From Hoplostethus atlanticus (taxonomy: Eukaryota > Chordata > Actinopteri > Trachichthyiformes > Trachichthyidae): a stretch of 64,000 nucleotides of DNA. Below, in pieces: positions 23,541 through 35,158 of this stretch. How positions within the stretch are numbered: position 1 is the first letter of the stretch; every line of letters begins with the position of its first letter. Position numbers and translations under genes: made by a program. Below the pieces are notes generated by a model that was given only the letters and a program-made list of their open reading frames with translations, was not told the DNA's origin and made no database searches. Location: the NCBI GenBank assembly GCA_034670405.1, contig JAXDDX010000005.1, positions 9,990,001 through 10,054,000 on the forward strand. The letters are read 5' to 3'.

Positions 23541-25754
23541 GCTGGCCTGGACTAGCGATAACCAGAGAGAGTAAAAAGAAGTGCCTCCTTTTTCTCTCCT
23601 TCTCTTTTTCCTTTTTGTATTCTTTCTCTCTCTGTTCTGAGTCCACACATAATTATTTCCTTCTCCTTCTTCTTCTTCTTCTTCTTCTCTCTCTCTCTCT
23701 CTCTCTTTCTCACCCTCACCCCTTCCTTCTCTCTCTCCCTCTCATCTCTCCTTCTCTCTTTACGAAGGCAAATAAATGCACAGGCCATGTTGCTGTCCCT
23801 TTGTCTTGCGTCCTTGTGTAATCTGTTAGGAGTGGACAACATGGAATCCCTTATGTCACAGCCAGAGACTTGTAAGTCCTGGCCAGATACAAGGCAGAAT
23901 GACACCGAATGAAAGCGGGGTAAAAGGGGGGATTTAAGTAAGAGTTTGATAGGAGCGTGTAGGGCCATTGTTTTCTTTGCTGCAACACCAATGTCAACCA
24001 TTGTGCCAGGACAATTTTAACACCATGTAAGGGCTTCAGGACAGCTGGGTTTCAGATGCAGGGAAAGAATGTTTTGGCTTGATAATCTGTCTGCTGTTAT
24101 GTGTGTCATGTTATGCAGCCACAGTGCAAAATGTATTTTTTTAAATAAATAGACTTCTTTTGTAGATTTTTCATATAGTATGTGAAACAAAAAGCCATTT
24201 TCAAGAATAATTTTTGGTATTTTTTATGACCAAGAATCACACTTATTACTATGTTGTTGAACCCTATACAGTACAGCACAATGCTCACTGAGAAACAATG
24301 ACTTAAATATTTCTAATCATCAAATTAAAAACAAAAGATATTGGTACTAAAACGATCACTAGAACAACACTAAGAAATACTAACTAATCAAACACTAAAT
24401 TACATAAACTAGAATGAATAATACCAACAGCATGGGAGATCTTGCACCTAGATCCACTTCCTCAACAGCAGTATAGCATATGAGTAGTAGTTTACAGTGA
24501 TGGTTTTTTGTTGAACTCTTTTGGAGTTCAAAAATTGTCAACTGCTGAAATTGGCTGCTCTGGTGCCCCACAATCCAAAACAGTCTTAAGATTATGTTCT
24601 TCCACCACAAACACATTATGTGACAATGGCATTAATTGGACATTTTTATGTGTTCATTATGTAAATTAAGGCATTCGTCGTTACGTTTAGGCAAGCAAAA
24701 CAACTTTGGTTAAGGTTAATGTTAAGGTTAGAGTGATTAGGTAAGGTTTTGGTCATGGTTAAATAATAAAAACTTTCACTTAAAATTCACTCACAGTAGA
24801 AACCTGATGATGGCACTGTCCACACCATTATTTGCCACTGCACCATTTCAATGTCATTTCACAACGTTTCACAAGACCTGGCTGCATAATCAGCACCACT
24901 ATCTTACATTAATTTAAGAAAATTAACACATTTACAAACAAATAGATACAGAAGTAGTAGTAGATACAGTTAATATTGTTACATTACAGTTAGTATTGTT
25001 ACATTCTGTGTCCTGGATTTAACTTTTCAATGTTAAGATGCTGACTCTTCCTGAACCTCTGTGGCTGTGAAGCTGACTTTGAAAATCAGAAAGTCAAACT
25101 GACAAAATCTTTTGAAAATAGATATTGTAATGTCCATATCAATATGCAGGCAGTCACACAAACATTTCACTGCATGAATTAACTTAAATATGAAAGCGCT
25201 AACCAAATATCACCACACAGTACTTATGTGTTGCTGAGCATCCACATTGTTTAGCTACTGGTCTAAAATGACATTTCTATGCGGAAAAATACCCTTTGAT
25301 TATTACTGATTCATAATTGAAAGATCTCTTCAATATTTTTGTTATTCATTGTTATAGTAGTGTATTACTGCTATTTCTTATGCTCAATACACCACTAAAT
25401 CCTGCATATGAGTGAAATCAATGATATTATGTCATACCTAACAACACACAGGCGCTTGTGGCTTACACTTGAACACATAACGATAACAGCCATTTAAACC
25501 ATTTTGGTTAGTGTACCATTAATCAAACAAACACTGATTCTCTGGAAGGTGTAAAATTAACAGTCGGCCATCTATGGGCCAAGCTAGGTATACTGTATAT
25601 GTATACTAATTATATGCTGGGTCATACGCTAGCCCAACCACAGTAGGGTAAAGCCATTGGGAGTCAATATAAAAACCTTTTGCCATGCTTATGGTCTGGA
25701 GTCCAGATATTCACCATGATTGTTTTTCTAGAGCATTAGGGCCTCATATGCAAT

Positions 25755-26228
25755 GGCCCCTATACACATAGATACATACATGGACATACACATAGTCACA
25801 CTGACATAGTGAAGTGAAAACAAATACAGACAGACATGCACACACAGACATAAAGGCTACACACATACAGATACATATAGATATACACACATGCCTGGCC
25901 ATACACACACAGTGTATGTATAAGCAGCGGTACATACACGCATACGGCAACACATGCACACAAAAAAGGAAACACACATACAAAGATACACACACATGCA
26001 CAAGCATCCACACGTGCACTCATGCACACAGACACTGACACGCAAAATATCATGCAGAGACACACATAGACAAATGCACGTGCATATTTGTGCAGGGCTA
26101 CACGCACATGCAGATATGCAGAAGAACACACACATATACACACACACACACATAAATAGACTTGCACACACACTCACGCAGGCACAGACGTTCACATACA
26201 CTCACGCAGGGGCACACGCACACTCATT
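25755..26228. repeat. Degenerate CA-rich minisatellite-like tract
   Basis: About 470 bp built from ACACA, CATACA, CATGCA and GATACA units, without a strict period. Open frames of 74-128 codons on both strands are Thr/His- or Val/Cys-rich by-products of the composition. Confidence 0.8.
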
Positions 26229-26632
26229 GTTCCTGGCTTTTCTTCTGGTCTTCCCAGTGGTCAGAAGTACATCACTAGAGCTCCTCCATCTGATCACAGC
26301 CGGTACTGCACCAAGATACAATCATCAGCTAAGGCAGTAGCAAAAATATAGTATGATATATGACTTTATACAAGTGGGTGACAGTTTCAGGTATGTAGAA
26401 TACATGACAAGAAAATATAGAAGATCTTTTTAGATACAATGTGATGGCAAACTGTTACCATTGATTATTTTCAGCAAAACGCAGGGGATGTCAGGATGCA
26501 ACGTGTACAGTCATTTCAGGGTAGGTCAGTGCTCTTTACATCTTTCCATGAATACTTGTGTACGAGCCTGATTGTGGCCACTTGAACAACACATATTGTT
26601 GTAACCTTTATCTGAAGAAACTTGGCTGAGCT

Positions 26633-26835
26633 GCAACACACTGGGAGCCTACCAGCACAATGAATCTTCTACCTAGCAGCTCTATTGGAGCAGCTGGATG
26701 TTGAGTGCCATGCTCAAAGGCAACTCAGCAATTATTGTTGAGGAAGTGGAGAGCGGTACTCGTTCAGGGATTTGAACTGGTAAGCCTGCATTCATAAGCC
26801 CGCTTCTCAAACCTCTAGGCAAATACCACCCCTTT
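26633..26835. mobile_element. Degenerate fish SINE-like repeat
   Basis: Contains CTCTATTGGAGCAGCTGGAT, TGCTCAAAGGCAACTCAGCA, a GAGAGCGGTACTCGTTCA stretch and a degraded B-box-like GGGATTTGAACTGG. The order matches another copy in lpcat1 intron 3 (about 55150-55400). Both look like old members of one dispersed family whose sense strand and ends I cannot fix. Confidence 0.5.
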
Positions 26836-27082
26836 TAGGGAGCTGGTCTGGATGCCCTTGACAAGGAGAGGAAATGACAGTGAGAAAGAGAGAGAGAGAG
26901 AGAGAGAGAGAAAAAGAGAGAACAAAAGGGAAATCCCATTGCTTTGATACCTTTGTCATCACCACAGATGCTCAATTAGACTAAACAGTATCTGCCTTAC
27001 AGAACAGGATAGATGACAAGAGAGAGATGAGAGAGATGAGAGAAAGAACGAGAGAACAGAACAGGCTGTAATAAAGAGACAG

Positions 27083-27119
27083 ATGAGAGAGAGGGAGAGA
27101 GAGAGAGAGAGAGAGAGAA
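27083..27119. repeat. (GA)n microsatellite
   Basis: GA run with one GGGA interruption. Confidence 0.9.
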
Positions 27120-27399
27120 ACGCATTTGCTGCCACGTTGACAGATCCGGAGACAGGGAAGGGCACTTCCAAAAAACTTCCCAAGAACAGTAGACAGAAAA
27201 AATGTGGTGTGAGCCATCCATCCATCCGACCACAAATCCATCCTCCCACACCGCCCACACCCCTTCTGCCCCCCTTCCCTGACCACTTGTTCCTATCAAA
27301 GGGGAGTAATTTTGCTTTTGTCTCCATCTTTTGATACGCCTGTCAAGCAAAGCATTTATTGTAGCCCCCTATTTCTGTCTCCCTTTCTCTCTCTCCCCT

Positions 27400-27560
27400 C
27401 TCTCTCTTTCCCTGTGTGTCCGGCCTTGTCTTGTTGATATTGGCACCATCTGTTGACAAAATGTTCGCGTTGGCCCTTTAATGTGTGGTGTAATTGGGCC
27501 AAAGCTTTCTTTTGACAGGCTGAGGGGCTTGTAGATTACTCTGACACAGTCCAGCACTGA
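27400..27560. promoter_or_regulatory. Possible conserved non-coding block (unproven)
   Basis: Complex sequence between purine/pyrimidine repeats, with CCCTTTAATGTGTGGTGTAA, GGCCAAAGCTTTC and TTTTGACAGGCTGAGG motifs and no convincing frame. The call is made from texture only. Confidence 0.2.
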
Positions 27561-27665
27561 AGAGAGAGGGAATGAGAGGAACAGGAGTGAAATAGGGAGG
27601 GAGGGAAGGGAGGAGAGAAGGAGGTAGGAAGTGGGAGATCTAACATCTCAATCACTGAATCAATA

Positions 27666-27696
<31 letters not shown>

Positions 27697-28242
27697 GCTC
27701 AGGGGCCCAAGCTCTTCTCTTGTGGGGGACAGCAGCAGACATTCACAAACCAAATTCACAAACCAAACTGTCACAGGACATTAGAAAGGCAAATTCTAAA
27801 GTCTATTTTATGTTCTTCCCCTTAAAGCAACTCCAGCTCTCACAAACACAATAAGGGATGTGGACCGCTGAAGTGATGGGTGTGCCTTTTAGTGAGTATC
27901 ATTTAAGCCAAATCATATACATAATGGATTATTCCTACTGAATTATGGAGCGGAACACCTGGTACACTGTGTGATGTTGGCCGTGTTGTTTTACACTTCA
28001 CAACCCAGAGATGCCGGCCGGCCTAAAGATTTGGTTCTCAACCAGCGTGTTAAGACATCTGAGATCTGGTGTACCTTGTGATTTTGTTCAATACATCAAA
28101 GAAATCATTGGTCAGAAAATGAACACAGGATCTTTATTTGGCTGTGCTGCACCGCCAGAAAGTACTTTGTCGCTGGTTTGAAATTATTGAGAAAGACTGT
28201 AATATTTACTGTCCTACTTTTCCTGTCTCTCTCTCTCTCTCT

Positions 28243-28281
<39 letters not shown>

Positions 28282-28392
28282 AGGTCACTGATGTCTGGGT
28301 GCCTTATCAGGGTTTTAGCGCTGAGGTAGATCGGTGGTTTCTGTCAACCAACACTCGGCCCTCGATGACAGTGTGTGTGTGTATCTGGATCT

Positions 28393-28424
<32 letters not shown>

Positions 28425-29157
28425 GATATAGTGTGCCGCTGTGTGTGTGTGTGTGTGTGTGTGTATGCGATGATAGCGTGCTAGAGATTATCTGTTCCCT
28501 CTTCCTGCTCTCTATCATCCAGTCACATTCCAAAGCCATGACCTCCCCATTCATCCCCAAACACAACTGGTAGCCGCGTGTCTTTCTTTTTTTCTTTCCC
28601 CTCTTCAACTCTGTCTCTTCATCTCGCACCCAATCTCGGTCTCGCTTCCATCATCTTTCCTTCTTTCTTTCTTTCTTTCTTTCTTTCTTTGTATGCGTTT
28701 AGGGAGGAATGGAGGAGAGAGGAGGATGTGGTAAGGAAGCGAGTGGTAGGAAGACAGAGATGGAGAAAGACTGGATGGAAAGGAAGGAAATGAAGGGCGG
28801 GAGGGTGAAGGAGATTGTGAACACAGTGGAAAGTGAAGGCTACGAGGAGTAGATCAAAGCATGTTGAGAATCCTAAAGCCTCTCAAGGAGTTTCACCCAC
28901 CCAGTCAGTCAGTCACTCACTCAGGTCTTGGCTTCAGATGTGTCTCTAGGTCAAAGGCCATCTCTGCAACATTTTTCATTAATGTCAAAAATATGTGGCA
29001 TTTGCTGAGTACATCAATCTGGTTCTCGATTCCTGAGGGGATGACTTGTCTGAAGACGGACGGTTTCTGTAGGTGATGATTTTCCCCATCAAACATTACC
29101 CTTCAGAGGAGGGCACTCGCCATCACTTAATGAATTCTTTCAAAAAAAAATCACGAA

Positions 29158-29158
<1 letters not shown>

Positions 29159-29192
<34 letters not shown>
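29159..29192. repeat. (AC)n microsatellite
   Basis: Uninterrupted AC run of about 17 units. Confidence 0.95.
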
Positions 29193-29194
<2 letters not shown>

Positions 29195-30399
29195 CCTTAT
29201 ATATAATCTCCCTTGACACGCCCTCCTGTGTAGCATGTCTTTGTTTTTTCCCGTTTAAAATTACAGCTGTACAGGTGTCCAGCCGGCACAGCAGAGCTGA
29301 CAGACAGGCATGCGAGAGGACAGCCAAGCACTTGTGTTCGCCACAAAGATCTCTCTTGTCTTACAACTGGCTGTCCTGCCCAACATGTGGCTTTGGTTAC
29401 AAAACCTGCTCTTCTATCGCGAGCCCCCCTGTCGACTCCCCGAGGGACACAGAGGACGACGGAAGGTGCTTTCCAAGAAGAGAGGCAAAGCAGCTTCTCC
29501 TTTCAAAGGGCCGCGGATGTACATGGCTCATGGATTCCTGTGTTCGCTCTGAGATAGCGCGGCACCTGGAGAGGCCGGACAGGAAGAAAGGACAAGAGAG
29601 TAGAGGAGGGAGAGGAGAGAAAGACAGAGAAGGCCGCTTAGATTTGATGCCAGTGAAGGGATAGGCAGCTCTCTCAGATGTCAAATGTGCATTGAGTGGA
29701 ATTGTGGTTTCAAAAGCCAAAGATTTGACAACCCCCGCCCCCCCCAACATCATATCATGAAATGTGTAGAATACTGCTTTTACAGAGGGATGCTCTACAA
29801 AGCTGTCGTGAATTCCACTCCCACCTGTTGGCTTAATTTTTCCTTGCAAAGCCAAAATCCCCTCCCTGGAACAAATCTATAGCATTATACTTTTTTGTCA
29901 GTGGAGCTATAATAGAAAATGTATGTGTTTATATCACCTTCAAAGAAAAAAAAAATGAAACAAAAGGAATGGTCTTTCTTCTCGAAGCTTGGGAGGTGGG
30001 TAAAACAAAGGGCCTTTGGTGATTGACACATCCAGAGAGTCCCCTGCCAATCTCGCACACAATCCATTTCCTCAAGCCAAAGTGTTCTCTTTGTGTGTTG
30101 AATATGTTTTGGAACATGGCGGCCATTGATTGACATGGGCGCAGGGGCTGGTAAAACATTACTGTGGTGTAAAGCAAACAACGGTCCGTCTGTCACTCTG
30201 CCTCAGATGTTTGGCCTGAGGGGTATGGTGGTATAATAGTAGCAGAAAAACGTGGACACTCTCACTCTTGTTCTCATTCTCCTCTTCACTCTTTCTCTGT
30301 TTTTCTAATAGTATCATTCTCATTCTTATTTTTGACCTCTCACCTTAGCCCTCTCTCTCTGCATCTATCTACTGTATGTCTGTCTATCTGACAAATATA

Positions 30400-30560
30400 T
30401 TAATGGCAGTTTGAAAATGATGGTGTGCATATACCACCCTCTCCTCTGAGCTTTGCCATTTGGGAGGAAAATAAATAAATATAAGGCCGATCGAAATGGA
30501 TTAAACTTATAATTATGAAACCTAATAAACGCCTTGGTAATTGTGTCGCATTAGGTTTTG
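30400..30560. promoter_or_regulatory. Possible conserved non-coding block (unproven)
   Basis: Unique sequence with AAATAAATATAAGGC, GGATTAAACTTATAATTATG, AAACGCCTTGGTAATTGTG and CGCATTAGGTTTTGC motifs. It combines homeodomain and posterior-Hox-like (TTTAT/ATAAA) cores and lacks a coding frame. No alignment was made. Confidence 0.27.
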
Positions 30561-31720
30561 CAGGATACTGTACATGTGACTTTTGATGTTCAAAAGAGTA
30601 AATACTATGTACGACAGCGATAGTGACATATTTATACTTGTTTAGGATATTGAAACTTCCTTTTTTTTCCTTCAAACAGTTGGGAGGCATGGCAGTGACA
30701 CACAGTGCTAGTCACCACCTTGCACCTTTCTCTTTCCAAACAAAATCCCCCAAAAATTGCTGTATATATAAAATGTCCTGATTCTTGTGTTTTTCCAAAA
30801 TGTCATATGGATTGATTCAACACTGGCATTACAATTTTAATCAGCGGTGTAGAACCAGGTGTTAAAACGCATGCGGCAGCCCTCCGGGCCATAAAGAAAT
30901 TGGACAAGGCACCAGGAAATTGTGTCTCCTCCAGAAACAAGTGTTTTGTGATTGTTTACCCCATGTCTTTAAATTGCATTTCTTCCTTTTTAATTTCAGC
31001 ACCTCAGCTATGAGATTGAGGGAGAGAGAAAGAAAGAGAGAAGGAAGGGGGGGCAGAGGAGGGATGAGGAAACCTTTTCCCCTGTTTTTCTCTTTTTTCC
31101 ATCCCTCTTTCGTCGCCAGTATTAACCCTGTCTGATGTGATTCCTGTCGAATGCAAATGTCACGACCTGATACGGTCAGCCCACAGGGCACTTGGACTAC
31201 ATGCTTCACACCAAAATTAAAATATGAAGTTGAATGGTGTGTGTGTGTGTGTGTGTTTATGTGTGTGTGTGGCTGTTTGTGTGCGTGTGTGTGTCTGACT
31301 GGCTGATCTTGACATAGTTGCAATTACAAAGACAGTAAGCGAAAACATGATTGCTGTGCGGACAAAGCGAAATCAAGTGTGAGAAACAAAGGACAGCCTC
31401 CAAAATACAGTGCGTGTGTTCATATTACATGCTCTACTACCTATATGAACAAGTGCTCCAATCAATAGGTTTATGAGGCAGAGGCTTTGGAAACTGCTGT
31501 GCATGCACAATGCCGTTTATAAGCAATACAGTAAATCAGTGTGGCATAGATAAATTATCCATTTTGCCTTATATCTCCAAAACGTCTAGGCTACAGTTTG
31601 CATTTTCCATACTGAACTATAGTACTACAGTGTATACTACACGACATACTCCAACTATGGGACAGCCCAGTGTACAACCCTCCCCATAGTTGTTCTCCTT
31701 TTGTTGTTCTTACTGAATCT

Positions 31721-31920
31721 GTTAAGGCTGTCGTGCACCTGCCGATGTTTTTGGGCAACGTGCCAGAGCAACCTTCCTGCCACCAGAAATGACACAGTTC
31801 CTTGAGCAATGTTGGCTTACAGCATTGCCTAAAGAGTTGCCCAGAGTATCATAACATTGGGATAATGTGGGGAGAGCACTTTTGGTCATTCCTATGTGAA
31901 GCCTTAAAACTAAGCATGGA
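31721..31920 (+). repeat. Unclassified 200-bp dispersed repeat, copy A
   Basis: This sequence recurs in inverse orientation at 36752-36939. Both copies start with GTTAAGGCTGTC-type sequence and end at CTAAGCATGGA when read in the same sense. Copy A has an extra 10-bp TGTTGGCTTA near 31809 and a 2-bp difference nearby. No inverted ends, SINE boxes or transposase domain are recognised. Confidence 0.75.
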
Positions 31921-32214
31921 GTATTCACAAGACCAGACTGAAAAGATTGGGTTGGCTTTTAAATGTTTAAAGACATACATATAAAGACATATTTATTTAT
32001 TTATTTTCATTATTTTAATTTGCCTTTGTTTTTGTTTTGTTGCTGAAACTGGTTTTCGTATTGTATGTTGTCTACTGATGTCCAATCTGAGTAACTTTGT
32101 AACTTTGGTTGTGAAAAGTACAATAAAAATACATTTTATTTGTGATTTAAGTTCCTTGTTGTCATGTCTTGCTTTTCTGTATCCGTTATTTTAACAAAAA
32201 TCCTCTAATCCTTT
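31921..32214. other. A/T-rich spacer, possible old repeat tail
   Basis: A/T-rich sequence with a CAATAAAAA motif near 32120, a polyadenylation-like signal. No frame or family is recognised. Confidence 0.35.
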
Positions 32215-32229
32215 GAAAAGGCCTTTGAG

Positions 32230-32399
32230 GGGCTGCCCTGGTGCCTAAGTGCTCTAAGGCGCATACCACATAACCGTGACGTTCTAGGTTCGAATTCGGC
32301 CTGGGGCCTTTTGTTGCATGTCATCCCTCCTCTCTGCCACTCTTTCCTGTCTCTCTCTACTGTTACTGCTATCAAATAATGGCAAAAATCTTAAAAAAA
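32230..32399 (+). mobile_element. tRNA-derived SINE with 15-bp duplication
   Basis: The head contains an A-box region (GCCTAAGTGCTCTAAGG, about 32242-32258) and a B box GGTTCGAATTC at 32287-32297. The body includes GGCGCATACCACATAACCG, TTGTTGCATGTCATCCC and a TCTCTCTCTACTG stretch, the layout of a well-known fish SINE type. A perfect 15-bp duplication GAAAAGGCCTTTGAG flanks it at 32215-32229 and 32400-32414, indicating target-primed insertion. Confidence 0.92.
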
Positions 32400-32478
32400 G
32401 AAAAGGCCTTTGAGATCATCACTTTCAATTTAGTTCAATTTTAGTTGTATGGTTAAATAACGGTTATATGAAATAAAA

Positions 32479-32566
32479 CTTTAAGCTATTTCTAAAAAAT
32501 ATATTTTATTTGTATACATATGTACACAAATAAAAATATATTTCAGATTTTAGAAATAGCTTAAAA
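32479..32566. repeat. Short imperfect palindrome
   Basis: TTAAGCTATTTCTAAAA at the left is mirrored by TTTTAGAAATAGCTTAA at the right, and ATATTTTATTTGTATACATA by TGTACACAAATAAAAATA around a central CATATG. This could be a tiny MITE or a residual pair of transposon ends. No clear duplication flanks it. Confidence 0.65.
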
Positions 32567-32640
32567 TTAGTACATAGACAACTGAACTAGATAACTAGAT
32601 ACCTGAAGAATGTGAAGAAGTGTTAGTTGAGGATCAATTA

Positions 32641-34140
32641 CAGTTTTTTACAATTGCTTTGACTCATTTTGCACAACAGAGTTTCAATGTGCAAAACTCT
32701 ATACAGAATGCTATACTGCTCATTTTGGGTTCAAATCTAATACAGCATGTAAAATACAAATACCGGTGTCAAATGAGAGAATATTATATGGAAAAGTTTT
32801 TTATAGCACCAGAACATTGGATATGTTCATCGTTGAAGTTTAATTATTGATGCATTTTCAAATACAATGGCCATTATCAAATAATGCTGTCAAACACTAA
32901 ATAATTGTCATCAAAAAAGATTATGCAAGGGTCATTTCCTCATAAGTACTTGAAATGATGTACAGCAAGCATCCCCTGTGATAGACTGCAGTATATAGAT
33001 TGTGTTTTTATGGAAGACAAACAAAATATTACATTACAGTAGATTACTGTATATGAAGTTTAATCATTGAAAGAAATCATACAGTAATGCAGTAAACACA
33101 ACTGTATTTTACAGTAAAAACAACAGTAAAAGCAAAAACAAAAGTTACAGTAACAAAAAACTTTACAGTAAAAAAACAACATAAATGCATTTCAGTGCTT
33201 CAGCAGCATTTTGTCTCTCTGCTGCATTCGGCCACAGAATCGGCCTCGACCCTGTCCTTCATTGCCAACCTCATCGGCCTGCTCCATGTTGTCAGAAACT
33301 GCCATTCAGGTTTCTAAGCAGCCTTTTATGTAGTGGTGAAGAGATTATCAATTACCTGAATGGCAGTTTCTGACAACATGGAGCAGGCCGATGAGGTTGG
33401 CAATGAAGGACAGGGTCGTGGCCGTGGCCAAGGAATCAGAAGGCATGCAGTTGTGTCAAATAAAATTAGAGCCACTGTGATCGACCATGTTGTAAACAAA
33501 GGACTAAGATTTTACCAACGCTGCCTTGCAAATGAAGATATCAGATGCGACGTACATGAAATTCTGTGGCCAAATGCAGCAGAGAGGCAAAATGCTGCTT
33601 AAGCACTGAAATGCATGTATGTTTGGGTTTTTTTGTTACTGTAACTGTTGTTTTTGTTTTTACTGTAAAGTACAGTTGAGTTTACTGCATTACTATATGA
33701 TTTCTTTCATATACAGTAATCTACTGTAATCTAATATTTTGTTTGTCTTCCATAAAAACACAAGCTATATAAATATATATATACTATCACAGGGGATCAC
33801 AGGGGATGCTTGCTGTACTTCATTTGAAGTACTTATGAGTAAATGACTCTTGCATAGTCTTTTTTGATGACAATTATTTAGTGTTTGACAGCATTATTTG
33901 ATAATGGCCATTGTATTTGAAAATGCACTAATAGTTCAACTTCAATGATGAACATATCCAATGTTCTGGTGCTATGATAAACCTTTGCATATAATATTCT
34001 CTCATTTGACGCTGGTATTTATATTTTGCATGCTATATTAGATTTTGAACCCAAAATGAGCAGTATAGCATTCTGTGTTAAGAGTTTTGCACATTGAAAC
34101 TCTGTTGTGCAAATTGAGTCAAAGCAATCGAAAAAAACTG
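32641..34140. mobile_element. Palindromic mariner/Tc1-like element, two head-to-head half-copies
   Basis: The ends are CAGTTTTTTACAATTGC and, as complement of the right end, CAGTTTTTTTCGATTGC. They continue as a nearly matching inverted repeat for most of the element and are flanked by TA at 32639-32640 and 34141-34142. The symmetry centre is near 33333. The right half encodes, on the + strand from about 33378, an N-terminal piece (MEQADEVGNEGQGRGRGQG, then VVSNKIRATVIDHVVNKGL) running directly into a C-terminal piece (RCLANEDIRC, ILWPNAAERQNAA) and a stop at about 33600. These pieces resemble the two ends of an IS630/Tc1-mariner transposase, so the catalytic core is deleted. The left half is an inverted copy with a larger internal deletion. 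It is non-autonomous. Confidence 0.85.
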
Positions 34141-34142
34141 TA

Positions 34143-35111
34143 ACAGTTTTGCACTTTGTATGTCAGCATAGGATGTAGTGTCTTAGAGTATGAATTTTGA
34201 AAGTCAGTTTGGCACTTTGCATTTTGTACAATTAAATTCTGCTGTGCAAAATGAATCAAAGTCCTACTGGTGACATGTGATGGCAGGTTGACGTACCTTT
34301 TTTCATTTTTGTTTCTGGATGCACTGTGAGATCTTTACCACTAGAGGGAAGCATGTAACCAGTTATAAATAAGCAGTTAGTGAACCCAACCAAACTAAAT
34401 GGCAATAAAGGCCAACTCTGAATGATAACAAGTGATATGCTAAAAAGTCATCTAACATCTATCAAAAGATTAAATAGTAATACAAATATATATTTTTTAA
34501 AACTTGCACTGTAAAAATGTCGAGTCCACCAAATGTCACATACCAATTAATTGATGCTCTATAGCTTAAATACAAATTTCCCTGGGATCCATATTTTCAA
34601 AACTTGTAAGAGGTTATCCAACAAAATTTGCCTTAAAGTAAATTATTCTTAATTGTATTTTGCAGAGGTTTGGGAAAGACATGCCATGATACATCTAGTA
34701 GCTCCCTGAACATGTTAAATCGTTAATTTAAAAGCCTTCAGTTTTTGAGAAACAATTAATCCTGTATAATTTATGGTTCAGTTTTAGTCCTCTAAAAACC
34801 CAGATTTGGGTCAGCAACAAGTGATAGAAAAACATTTACAGTGGCTGTACCTTCATCACTCAGTGTGACTATAGGGCAATGCCCCATAAACGTACATCTA
34901 CCTTATCAATTCTACAAAAAGAATAAAACCTCTTTGTACTTTTTATGATCAATGTACTGTAAATGTTACATTTACCATATGTCATTTTTGCATTTTCCAA
35001 TCACATTTACCTCGTGCCATCACTGTACAATACAGTAGGTACAGTAGGCCTACTTAGCATTCTATCTCCGTGTCAATCAACAACAAGTACCCTAACAGAC
35101 AGACAGAAGAC

Positions 35112-35158
<47 letters not shown>

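Larger units (their letters stand above)
22700..25750. other. Intergenic, no gene seen
   Basis: Contains TC/GA runs (about 23126-23158, 23337-23385, 23670-23706), a possible regulatory block around 23220-23540, and a degenerate TTAGG/TTAAGG-type repeat at about 24680-24760 of a kind common in fish dispersed repeats. The stretch 24800-25750 is A/T-rich with no recognised content. Confidence 0.5.
26836..31720. other. Intergenic, no gene seen
   Basis: Simple repeats include GA runs at 26886-26910 and 27083-27119, an ATCT run at about 27668-27697, TC/CA runs at 28220-28275, GT runs at 28372-28464, TTCT at 28662-28690, AC at 29159-29192, and GT at 31239-31292. Possible regulatory blocks lie at 27400-27560 and 30400-30560. 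A more G/C-rich stretch at 29270-29660 is open in several frames on both strands but is not recognised as an exon. Confidence 0.5.

Noticed and set aside
24670-24790. Interstitial telomere-like TTAGG/TTAAGG repeat
   Set aside because: The units are irregular and resemble a common dispersed fish repeat, not an array of TTAGGG.
25744-26340. Cluster of 74-128-codon frames rich in Cys/Val or Thr/His
   Set aside because: By-product of degenerate CA-rich DNA; frames overlap on both strands.
29397-29855. 152-codon minus-strand frame as a gene
   Set aside because: No recognised family, overlapping open frames on the other strand, and no matching splice signals; kept only as a low-interest finding.
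32230-32300. tRNA gene
   Set aside because: A and B boxes are present but the sequence does not fold as a complete tRNA and lies at the head of a SINE with a target duplication.
33360-33602. 80-codon frame as a small host gene
   Set aside because: It is an internally deleted transposase inside a palindromic element flanked by a TA duplication.
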